From positions 186,001 through 250,000 of the forward strand of contig JAIVFI010000011.1 in the NCBI GenBank assembly GCA_025558095.1: a stretch of DNA of 64,000 nt, given 5' to 3'. The notes under the pieces were generated by a model. It had not been told where the DNA came from and did no database searches. It saw only the letters and a program-made list of their open reading frames with translations. Shown piece after piece: positions 54,884 through 64,000 of the stretch (its first letter is position 1; each line of letters opens with the position of its first letter). Source of the stretch: Hyaloraphidium curvatum (Eukaryota; Monoblepharomycota; Hyaloraphidiomycetes; Hyaloraphidiales; Hyaloraphidiaceae). The translations under genes and the position numbers were made by a program.

Positions 54884-56722
54884 ATGATGCGCTTCGCAGT
54901 CGTCGCCGCGTTCGGGGCGGCGGCAGCGCTCCTCGCCCCGGGGGTCAGCGCCCAAACGATCCCTGCCAGAGCGACGGCGCCGTGGCCCGTGCTCCAGTAC
55001 TACGACGCCGTCCTGTTCAACCGCAGCGGCGCAGCTCGGCTCGCCTGGGGCGACTATTGGGAGCGCAGCGACGAGTTCTTCTACGGCGATTACCTTGGGC
55101 AGACCCGCGAGCTCGAGTACACGGACGTCGGCGGCGTGGCGTGGTTCGCGGCCGATCTCGGCAACGCGACCGAAACCCTCGTGCTCCGCGTCGCGCAGCC
55201 CGGCAACGGATCCGTGCGCATCAGAGTCGGCGGCCCCACCGGGACGGTCCTCGCGAACTGCACGATCCCGAGGACCGGGAGCCTGGCCGCTTATGCCGTC
55301 GCCTCCTGCCCCATCCCGGCCGGCCCGCTCGCGACCGGGAACAAGACGATCGCCATCGAGAGACTGGAGGGAACCGTGCTGCGCCTCAACTGGGTCGCTT
55401 TTTGGGCCACGGGCACGGTGCAGTCGATCGACACCCTCATGAGCCGCCAGCGCAACTCGCAGCCGAACAAGCCGGTCCCTCCACGTCGGCTCGCAGGCAC
55501 GCCCGCGAGGTCGCAGACCATGTTGCCCCCAGCCAGCGCAAACCTCTCCGCAGCATACGGCGTGTGGGAACCCCTTGCTATCGGCGAGTGCAAGAAGTGG
55601 ATGCACGACTCGTACTCGGTGCTCGCGGATAGCAAGGTCTACCCGACATGGCACCCGCCCGTGGACTTTGACCCCGAGACCGGCGCCTACTGCACGTACG
55701 GACACGAGCACGGAGACGATCCCGCTGGATCCAGGGCTTTCTCCATCGGCGGCATGCCGCCCTTTGGGGCCGTCAACGAGGCCCACATGGCCAACAATGT
55801 ATCTCTCAAGCGACGCGAGGATCATGTCGGCCACAAGGTCCGCATCGTCAACAACATGACTCTCTACGAGGCCAACAACTCGACCGTCACCCGCGCATGC
55901 GACATCCTCATCAAGGTACCGTCTTGTTCGCACCCAAGGCATGCACTGGCTGACGGTTTCTTGCAGCTCCACATGGGAACGCACAGTCCCGACGCGCTGG
56001 TCAACACGGCGCACGAAGTCATTGCCTATGGACAGTGCGCGGGCTTGGAGGCCTACAGCGTTCGTTATTTCGCACTCTTTGGCGTGCCGGGGAGGTTCAA
56101 GGAAGCCGAGGCCTCCGGATGCAACCAAGGAATCGTGCCTGCGCTGCTTCCGAACCCGCCCAACCAGCCCTCTGGCGGCACCCACAGGGCGATTCCAACG
56201 CGCGACTGCTTCCTACGCGGAACCCTGGACGAGCAACTGGCCAATGTGGGGCGGCGTACGCAGGAGTTCTGGCTTGGGTCCGTGACCGGCAGCAACCTCT
56301 ACTCGGTTGTGGAGGACCCATCCAGGATCTACGATCCCTCGCAAAGCACCTTGATTGGCAGGACTCATGACAGTTGCTACAATGCATCGCATCCCCTTGC
56401 CGCTACGTTGGGCTGCCAGCTCACCGTCGCCTCCAGCCCGGTTCGCATTCCCTGGAATGATACCCGCTCGTACTTCCGCGGCGTTCGGCACGGCAACTCG
56501 CACATCTCCGGCATCGGTTTCCCCGCATCTAACGCAACCACTGTGTACACGGACGCGTACCTGCGCAATCCCCGGCTGGCACCCGATGCAACGAACGGCA
56601 TCATCTACAAACAGCTCGTGCCGCGCCGTGCTTTCAGCCTGCGCGTGGATGGTATGGCCAGCGTCTTTCCCTTCAGCGATTACTCCGCAGCCGGACGCAA
56701 CGGTGTGCGTGCACCCAACTAG
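54884..56722 (+). CDS. Secreted protein with an N-terminal carbohydrate-binding-like domain
   Basis: Exons 54884-55915 and 55967-56722 (51-bp intron) give 595 residues. A signal peptide (MMRFAVVAAFGAAAALLAPG, cut after VSA) is followed by ~150 residues of a beta-sandwich like CBM6/35: ADLGNATETLVLRVAQPG, GSVRIRVGGPTGTVLA, LRLNWVAFW. The remainder has a distinctive YCTYGHEHGDDP block, KLHMGTHSPDALVNTAHEV and several His/Asp-rich turns suggestive of metal binding, plus many N-glycosylation sequons. I know of GHEHG-type blocks in bacterial and fungal secreted proteins but not a defined reaction. It is probably an extracellular glycan-associated enzyme; the catalytic residues are not identified. 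Confidence 0.8.
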   Translation: MMRFAVVAAFGAAAALLAPGVSAQTIPARATAPWPVLQYYDAVLFNRSGAARLAWGDYWERSDEFFYGDYLGQTRELEYTDVGGVAWFAADLGNATETLVLRVAQPGNGSVRIRVGGPTGTVLANCTIPRTGSLAAYAVASCPIPAGPLATGNKTIAIERLEGTVLRLNWVAFWATGTVQSIDTLMSRQRNSQPNKPVPPRRLAGTPARSQTMLPPASANLSAAYGVWEPLAIGECKKWMHDSYSVLADSKVYPTWHPPVDFDPETGAYCTYGHEHGDDPAGSRAFSIGGMPPFGAVNEAHMANNVSLKRREDHVGHKVRIVNNMTLYEANNSTVTRACDILIKVPSCSHPRHALADGFLQLHMGTHSPDALVNTAHEVIAYGQCAGLEAYSVRYFALFGVPGRFKEAEASGCNQGIVPALLPNPPNQPSGGTHRAIPTRDCFLRGTLDEQLANVGRRTQEFWLGSVTGSNLYSVVEDPSRIYDPSQSTLIGRTHDSCYNASHPLAATLGCQLTVASSPVRIPWNDTRSYFRGVRHGNSHISGIGFPASNATTVYTDAYLRNPRLAPDATNGIIYKQLVPRRAFSLRVDGMASVFPFSDYSAAGRNGVRAPN

Positions 56723-56940
56723 AAGTAGCCATGCGTGTTGGGCTCTTCAACTGCGATTTGGATCACAATTGTTTCCACCTTGTTATGTACAGAGCCCTCT
56801 CTTTCGGTTGTATGGAGAGTGACTAGAGCGAGATCTAGGAATTCGAGACGTTTTCCGTTGCTTCCCAGCCTGGACAGCGAGCAATCGTAGGGCAATTCAC
56901 TTCCACTCAATATGAAAGAATCGGGATGGTATAGGCAGGT

Positions 56941-59900
56941 CTAACCCTCGATCACAGCCTGGTCGGCCGCCGCCGACGCCGACAGAGATTCCTTGGGCTC
57001 CCCGCCCGTCTCGTCCACCTCCATGCTAACCATCTTTTCGGCCGGTGCAGCCGCCGTCTGCTCCACCAGTGCAACCGAGATCTCCGTTCCACCGTTCGCG
57101 ACCGCCGCCTCAGGCCCGGGGACCCCGGCTGGCTTAGGCGGGGGCGCGCTGTCCGCCGGCTCCTCCACCTTGCCCGCGGTGTCCGACCTCGTCGAATTGC
57201 CCTGCATCGCCGTTGCGCTCGATGCACTCCGCGGCGAACCCGAGTCCCTCCCCGCCGCGCCGACGGATTGCTGTACGGCCGGCTGGAACGGGCCTGCCAC
57301 GATCGGCGGCAAGCTGACCGACACCGGCTGGCCGAGCTGCGCCGGGGCCTGGAACCACATGTTGAACGTCGAGTTGGCCGTCGAGGGGGTTGAAGCTGGC
57401 GAATCCTTGCCACTCTGCTGTCCTGCCTGCGGGGGAGCACCGCCGTAGAAGCTGATGGGGGCCCGCACGGGAGAGCCGGTCGGGATCACGATCGCGGGGA
57501 GCGAAACGTGCGCGCCCGACACCCAAGGCACATAGATCTGGTCGGGTCGGCCGGGTGCCGGAGCGCCGGGGAACGAGGGCTTGTAGGAAGAGTGTCCATG
57601 CACGACCGCGGCAGAGGTGTCCACGGTCGGCATGGGCAGACGGGCATGCTGCGCGAGCGGTCCTCCGGGCCCTGCCAACGGGGAGCTCTTGGCCGGGGTG
57701 TGCGAGGGCCGCTTGTGGCGGTGCTGGTTTGGAGAAGATCGCGAGGAAGGATGGCCGTCCGAGGGGCGGGAAGAAGTCTTGGCGCCGTGCTCACCGGCGA
57801 CCTGCGGAGGCCGCGGCGACTTGGGCCTCTTCTTCTTCTCCACCGGCGCCGTCCGTAGCGAGACGAGCGTCGCAACAATGTCGAAGCCCTCGCCCTGGGT
57901 GCTTGCGCGGCTACCGGGCCGGGCGATGGGTGCCGCCTGGTCCGCAAACTCCTCCTCAGGCTCCATGTGACGCGGGAGGTGCGGCCGGTGGTGGTGGTGC
58001 TTGCGCTTCTTGCTCGGCGCCGGGTACTGCAGGTCCACCTGGGCCGAGTGTCGCTTGGGGGGCGGCGGGACCTCGTCCATCTCGGCATCCGGATCCATCT
58101 CCTCCTGCTCGGCAAACTGCTCGTCCTCCTCTTCCTCCTCGTAGTACTCGCCTTCTTCCATGTCCCACTCCCCCTCGTCCTCGTCGTACTCCTGCCCGCG
58201 CGGCTGGGAGCGGTGCTGGCGCAACTCGTGCCGGGACGATCCGTGCCGCGGCTCCGGCTCGGGCTGCAGGATCCTGCTCTCCATGGCCGCGCGCTGCCGC
58301 TCCGACGTCCTGCGCCCGCCGCCCATGCCCATGCCGAACGCCGAAGGGTTGACGGCGCTCCGCGAGAGGGCGTTCATCCGGAGGAGCACCTCGTCGAGCG
58401 GCGCTTCGGTCTTGCGGCGCGGAGGTAGGCGATCCGTGGGTTCTTTGGGAGGAGGCGGTGGGTGCACGGGCAAGGAGATTGAGGGCGCCCTGCTGCGCGA
58501 CGTCCCGGGCATCGGCTCGGACGATGCGCTCGGCGGGGTCGGCGCGTCCCTGACGGTCTCCTTGAGAGAAACGCTGCTGCTCCGCCGCAGTGCAGGAGGC
58601 GGCACCGAAGGCTTCGAATTGGCACGCGGCCTGGCCTGCTGCGCGCCGCCGGCCGCCGGCTCCTGGTCCACGACGGGTCTGGCAACTTCCTGGGTCGCAG
58701 CCGCGGGTTTCGTGCCCTTGGCGTGCGACGACGACGCAATCGATGCCCTGCGCTCGGATCGCTGCAAGGGAGGCCGCGGCTCGGGCCTGGATTGCGCGGG
58801 CTCCGTCTTGATCTCGGATGGACTGCGGAAGCAGAATGTCGGACAGATCAACGACCATGCCTCGCGGATCAAACACGATCGACGCCCACCTTTCGCGTGT
58901 CCGCTCCGCGCAATCGCCCGCCGCGCTCCCGTCCGCTTGTTGCCCCGCGGCGGCCGCCGCCCGCTCCGCCTCCTCCTCCTCCTGGTGCTGCCTCTCGTGA
59001 GACTTGAGCTGCCCGCGGCTGTAGAACCACTTGTCGCACCCCGGGTACCGGCACCGCGGGAAGTCGTCGAGCGTCATCAGGTCCTCGACCTCGGTCCGCC
59101 GGCGCTTGTCCCGCTCCTCGGGCGACATGGACCGATTGGGCCGCTCGCCGAAGGACCACGAGGCCGACACGCCCCTGCCGTCCGCGGCCCGCGCCGCGCG
59201 CGTGCCAGCACGGCGCGCTGAAGACGCGGCGTCACCAGCTGCCCCGTCCAAGGAACGCGCCGAATCGGCCTCGCTCTCTGATGCCGCCTCGGCCTTGGCA
59301 CGCGCCGCGGGCTCGGGCCGCACCCCGCCCTTGACCTTCTTCTTGGGCTGCGGTCTGGGCGCGGGTTCCGCTTCCGCAGGCGGGTCCGCCGCCGGCGCGG
59401 GTGCAGCATCCTCGGGAGCGGGCGACGCCTCGGAGGCATCCGCGGCCGCTTCCTCGCGCTTGGCCTCGAACTCGTCCTCGACCTGGGGCGATTCCTCCTT
59501 CTTTTCCGGCTTGGCCTTGGGCGGCTCCGGATCGGTGTCGATCCCGTGCGCCGACTTCATGTGCGACCGCAGCTGCCCCTTGGTGTAGAACCAGCGGTTG
59601 CACTTTGGGAAGCTGCACAGCGGGTACGTCGCCACGCCGTTGACCAGCAGCGTGCCCTCCTTGTTGGGCTGCTCGAAGACCACCTTCTTGTCCTCAGAGT
59701 CGGAGGCGTCGCCGGCCACCGAAGCGCGGCGCTGCTGCTTGGAGGGCGCGGGAGAGGGCCGCTCGGCGGGCGGGTCCGCGGGCGCCTTGCCCTTGTCCTT
59801 CTTGCCGCCCTCCTTCTTTGCCTCCGCGTCCTTTGCAGCCGCCGGCTTCTCCTTGTCCTTTGCCGGCGCCGGCTTGTCCTTCTCCTTGGCCTGCGCCGGC

Positions 59901-62454
59901 GCGGGCGGCGCGGCCCCGGAATGCCGCGCCTTGACAACTTCCTCGATCCCCTGCCCCCTGGCCCTCCTCGCCCTCCCTTGCTCCGGCTCCTGTTCCTCCT
60001 CCTCCTGTGCCTCCTCCTCGTGCGAGGCCAGGTGCGTGCGGAGCTGCCCCTTGCCGTAGAACCACTTGGGGCACCCGGCCACCGTGCAGCGGTACACCTG
60101 CATCAGCCCCATCCCGCCCGCGAACTCGTCCGCGAACCGGGGCTTGGCGGGCTGCGCAGGGGCAGCGGGAGGGGGTGCGGGCGGCGCGGCGCCGTCGGAG
60201 CGTGAGCGGGCGTGGGAGGGCTTGGGCTTTTCGCCAGCGGGGGTTGCGGGCTTCTTGGGCTGCGGGGGGGGAGGCGCGTCGCCGCCGGATTCCGAGGGCG
60301 GCGTCGCGGCGCGCTTCTTGGGGGCCGGCTTCTTGGGCCTGTCCTTGTCCTTGTCCTTTTCCCTGTCCTTGGGCTTGGGCTGATCCGGCTTGTCCTTGTC
60401 CGGTGGCGCCGGCGCCGGCTTCCCTGACGGCGCGGCCGGCGCCGACTCCCTCCTCCTGTGCGCTTTGGGCGCCCCGCCCCTCAGATGCGCCCTCTTCCTC
60501 TCCTTGAGCCCTGCATCGCCAAGGATCAGCCCTGATCATCCCCCGCAAGCGCGCAAAAGGCACTCACCGCACGCATTGCACAGGTAGTTCCTCCCGTCCA
60601 CCGTCCTCCTCCATGCCGGCGTGTGCGCCGTCCCGCACACGTGGCACCGCACCCCCGCGCGGCCCCTCCGCCCGCCGGGATCGTCGTCCCCGCTCCCGCC
60701 GCCGTCCTCGCCCCCCGATCCGCCGTCGGACTCGTCCGCGTCGCGCGAGGGGGGCTCAGAGGCGTCGTCGGCGTCGCCCGAGCCGGAGCCGGAGGGGGTG
60801 CCGGCGCCGGTGGGGGTGCCGCCCTCGGAGCCGGCGGCGCGGCGGCCGCGCGTGCTGCGGGAGGCGTCGCCGGCGGCGTCGGAGGGAGGGGGGGTGCGGC
60901 GGCGCTTGCCGAGCACGGATTCGTAGCCAGAATCACCCCGCGGGGGCGGTGGTCGGGGAGTCGGGGGGGAGAGGATGTCCGAGTCGTCCGGGACCGAGTC
61001 CAAGGGGGTGAACGGGAGCAAGGAGGGTGGGAGGGCGTGCGGGATGTACGGCCATCGTCGGTAAACACGGCCAGCAACCTGGATCGGGGGTGGATCAGCG
61101 GCCGGCCGGCGGGAGGGATCGGATTGGCGCACCTCCGAGGCGGGCACAGCGTCGTCCTCGTCCGCGGGGTCGTCGGGGTGCCACGGGACCGCGACGAAGC
61201 CGGGGCGGTTAAGCAGTGACCGCAGTCGGAATTTCTGCGCCGCGAGGGGTCAGATCGGATGGCCGGGAACCTCGGCGTGGAGCCCACCTTGCCGACCAGC
61301 ACCGGCGCGCCGCCATCCATCCTGATCCCCGACACCAGCAGGCACGCGTGCTCCGTCATCTCGCCCGCGGCGGCGGCCGCGGGCTCCAGGAGGCGCACGG
61401 CGTCGCCCACGCGCACGGATTCGGGGCCCAGGACGAGGCCGTCGGGGCTGCGGGGGCGGGGATCAGCGCGGATCGGCGGCGCGGATCGGGGGACCCACCT
61501 CGCCGGAGACGGCGATCCCGGGTCGGATGGGACAAAGGAAAAGTATTCCCGCCGTGCCAGGCGTGCGGCGACGCCGGGGTCGGCCTGGGCGGGGGAGGGA
61601 GGGGGGTAGTGCAAGAAGGGCAGGACGCGGTGCTCGGGCACGCCCGCGACGGCGCCCACGGGCCCGCCGTCCGCGCCGGCGAGGGAGTAGAGGTACCCGT
61701 CGCCGTCCGGGTCGGGCGATCGCGCGGCGACGACGAAGGGGGCGCGGGTGATCCCGCGGGGCAGGTGGGCCAGCCCGCGAACGGAGCCGAGCACGGCGTC
61801 CGAGGCCAGGCGGACGCCGCCGGCGCCGGTCTGCTCGAGGTGCAGCCAGACGAGGTCTCCGGGACGGAAGTCGGGTGCGCGGCCGCGCTCGGGGCGCGGC
61901 AGGGTGCGCGAGCGGAGGTCGGCCTCGGGGCCCAGCGCGGCGCGGGCGGCGTCCAGCGGGCGGATCGGGCGGCGGCGGCACGGCCTGCAGGCGCAGGCGC
62001 CGCGGGCGCCGCCAAAGAGCCACACGAGGTGCGGCCAGAACTCGTCCGGCGAGCGGAACTCTGACCGCGAGGGGTGGCCGGCGAGGTGTGCGGGGGCGTC
62101 GTCGGCCTTGCCGGCGCCGCGGGCGACGAGCGCGTAGCCGTGCGGCCACCGTGCGAGCCGCGGGTCGGTGCCGGCGGGGTTGGCGGCGGCCTCGGCGGGC
62201 GCGCTGCCCGCCCACGCAGCCATCTTCTCCGGCAGGCCGCCCGCGGCGTCGGCGTCGAGCAGCCGCCGCGGGTCGGCGGCGAAGGCGACGGCGGCCTCCG
62301 TCGGCAGGCCGCTCAGCCGCGCCAGGTCCCACAGGGCGGTCCACAGGGCGCCGAGCGCCGCCAGCCAGCGGTCGGTCTCGCGGGCCGGCGGGGGCGAGCC
62401 GATGCCGCCGCCCGGCGACCCGTCCGACAGCGGCGGGGGCTCCAGCGTGGCCAT
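56941..62454 (-). CDS. Putative heterochromatin-silencing protein: Clr2-like region, GATA finger and three C2H2 fingers
   Basis: Exons 62454-61499, 61447-61288, 61234-60568, 60510-58890 and 58822-56941 join in phase to 1,761 residues. Residues ~100-159 (WPHGYALV, GHPSRSEFRSPDEFWPHLVW, CACRPC) match the Clr2 transcription-silencing N-terminal pattern; ~195-350 is a strand-rich region (DFRPGDLVWLHLE, ESVRVGDAVRLLEP) like the second Clr2 domain. A GATA finger with C-x2-C-x18-C-x2-C (~569-594) is completed across a GTGAGT intron into LKERKRAH. Three near-identical C2H2 fingers (KWFYxxGQLxxH core) lie at ~736, ~890 and ~1085. The rest is charged or Pro-rich and disordered. In fission yeast, Clr1 (C2H2) and Clr2 are separate SHREC subunits. 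Confidence 0.8.
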
Positions 62455-63121
62455 CGCCGTTCACGGGCGGCGGGGCGTGGGGCGGCGGAGTGGGCGGGGT
62501 TCCTGGATAAAATGGGGCGGTCAGAACGGCGGTCCCTCGTCGGCGGGCCGGCGGTCGGCGGAGTGGGCGCGGCTCCAAGCGCCCCCGGTCCCCCGCTCCC
62601 GGTGCGTGATTGGCCAGCTTAAACCGTTTTAACCCGTCCGGCACGGGAGGAGGCGGGGAGGCGCCGTCCGCCGGCGGACCCCGAGTCCGATGCGGCCCGG
62701 TTGATCAGGAAGCCGCGGCGCCGCGCCCCCCGGCGCCGCCCGCCGCCGCCCGCGCCGCCAAACAACTCACCTGCGTCGTCTCAGCAGAAGACATGCCGCG
62801 CCCGGCAGAGGGGCCGCCACCCGCGTCGTCGGGTCGGCTGCGGCGGGCGGTGTGACGCCCTCCCCGCGGCGCCCCCGCTGTCCGCCGGCGGCCCGCGGCG
62901 TGCGGAACCGGCTGGACGGAGCGACGGCGCTGGCGATTCGGAGGCCGCCCGCCGCTCCTCCCCGCGCCGTGGGCGGGAATCACTCGAACGTTGGAACCCT
63001 AGAAGATCCGCTAGGCGATCTCGAGCCGATTCGCGCCGAACCAGGATCGCGCAACGCCTCCTACCGAAAACTCTAAGCTCGCACCCGAAGCAACCTTTGC
63101 CTCCCGCCCCTCCTGCCCACG
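62455..63121. other. Divergent promoter region, 667 bp
   Basis: No gene is supported between the silencing-protein start (minus) and the USP start (plus). The stretch is extremely GC-rich (62640-62900 is almost all G/C, with CGCCG runs) and would qualify as CpG-dense. It includes the inverted CCGCCGGCGG-type words typical of this base composition. Confidence 0.5.
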
Positions 63122-63777
63122 ATGAGCGTGGTCACGGACGAAAAACACCAGCTTGGCCGCACCGACTCGTCCTCCGCCGCACCGGCGCTGCCCGAGGGCG
63201 CCCGGCGGTGGCTTGTCTGCCTCGACGGCTCCGAGCTCTCCGAAAAGGCGTTCTCATATGCCGCAAGCAAGCTGGCCCGGAAAGGAGACCAGCGTGGGTT
63301 CCTACATCCAAATTCCCGACCCCGAGCTCATTTCGGCCCCCATTCAAGTGATCGCGCTCGCGGTGCTCCCCGACTCCAAGGTCGCCGAGGAGTTCCTCTC
63401 GGACGCCGCCACGGGCACGCACCAGCTCGACGACCACATGGAGCAGCTGGTCGCCTCGATGCGCGGGAAATGCGAGGCCGTGCTGGCCTCCTCGTTCGGT
63501 TCCGGATGGAAGGACGAGGTGCGTCACCATTTCCCGTTTCCTTCCTCCCGCCTCACGCGTTTCACCCGGGGAACAGATCGACCTCGTCCTCTCGGTCCGC
63601 GTCGGCGACCCCGGCCCCGTCATCTGCGACGCCGCGGGCGAGTACGGCGCCGACGGCGTGGTCTGCTCCTCCCGCGGGCTGTCGGGGTGGCAGCGGCTGA
63701 TGCTGGGCAGCGTGTCGACGTACCTGGTGCACCACGCGCCGAGGCCGGTGGTGGTGGTGCGGGAGGACATGTCGTGA
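63122..63777 (+). CDS. Universal stress protein (UspA family)
   Basis: Exons 63122-63293, 63349-63518 and 63577-63777 give 180 residues. Family order is complete: RRWLVCLDGSELSEKAFSYA (first strand and ATP-contacting Asp), IALAVLPDSK second strand, the long helix EQLVASMRGKCEAVL, a third strand DLVLSVRVGDPG, and the nucleotide loop SSRGLSGWQRLMLGSVS with the terminal strand PVVVVRE. The G-x2-G-x9-G-S/T-type loop is recognisable, so ATP binding is likely. Usp proteins act in stress survival, often as dimers. It is a more canonical member than the protein at 3981-4872. Confidence 0.92.
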
Positions 63778-64000
63778 TACGGGGGGTGGGATCCGTGGCG
63801 GGGGTCGCGGCGTTGGAGGCGCTCGACCGGCGCCGCCCGATTCGCGGTACGCAGCCGCGGGATGGAACGGACCATTGCCCATGTTGCGATCGGATTGGTT
63901 CCGGGCCCCCGTTTGGAACTTCGGTCACGCCGGCCTGCGGAGGAGCCTGGGCCGACGACAGCTCTAGCTGCGAAACGTCTGTTTTTGGCGCTGGGGCCGC
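63778..64000. other. Right window edge, 223 bp without a gene
   Basis: Sequence downstream of the USP stop. No supported frame or repeat; a gene beyond the edge cannot be judged. Confidence 0.5.

Noticed and set aside
63132-63875. 247-residue minus-strand frame over the USP gene
   Set aside because: The plus strand has a complete Usp domain over three phased exons; the opposite frame has none.

Overview
The window is eukaryotic nuclear DNA from a GC-rich, gene-dense fungus. The basis is short GT-AG introns (mostly 40-120 bp) with CTAAC/CTGAC-like branch sites, a Zn2Cys6 (Gal4-type) regulator, a GATA finger with fungal 18-residue spacing, an NDR/Cbk1-type kinase, and single-copy housekeeping genes that align with fungal orthologues: VPS51, prefoldin 4, derlin, PEX11, the tRNA m3C methyltransferase and an Fmp32-like protein. 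The lineage cannot be fixed from the sequence. A DNMT3/DRM-like cytosine methyltransferase and the mixed gene content make an early-diverging fungus plausible, but that is inference. I read splice sites by eye. For most genes the phases and the conserved motifs agree across every junction, and I give exon coordinates so that they can be tested.

Left third (1-22,600): the 3' end of a MYND protein cut by the window edge; an NDR kinase; a four-helix membrane protein; a USP-fold protein divergent from an alpha/beta hydrolase; a type II membrane protein with a glycosyltransferase-like and a lyase-like half; a long tail-anchored coiled-coil protein; a CobW-type GTPase; and a ~35-residue-repeat protein that appears frameshifted. 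A 2-kb stretch without genes follows and holds two striking inverted-repeat structures. After it come the first of two paralogous single-pass glycoproteins and a secreted beta-propeller glycosidase-like protein with a Cys-rich tail.

Middle (22,600-41,850): a compact run of trafficking and RNA-modification genes (SEC14-like, VPS51, TRM140/METTL2), an F-box protein, the second glycoprotein paralogue, a HIRAN-DNA methyltransferase fusion, two SDRs, a PPOX-family flavoprotein, a membrane-anchored disordered protein, a second MYND protein and an Fmp32/MCUR1-like mitochondrial protein.

Right third (43,200-64,000): a Zn2Cys6 factor, a tandem-UBA protein ending in an NPF motif, prefoldin 4 and derlin sharing a 124-bp promoter region, PEX11, a 12-exon Baeyer-Villiger monooxygenase, an HSL-type esterase, a secreted protein, a 1,761-residue chromatin-silencing candidate (Clr2-like region, GATA finger and three C2H2 fingers in one polypeptide) and a second USP protein.

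There is no operon logic. Genes are packed head-to-head (79-205 bp) or tail-to-tail (11-37 bp). The most novel items are the SHREC-like fusion, the HIRAN-DNMT fusion, the glycoprotein family and the structured repeat near 18.0 kb. No tRNA, rRNA, CRISPR array or autonomous transposon was found.
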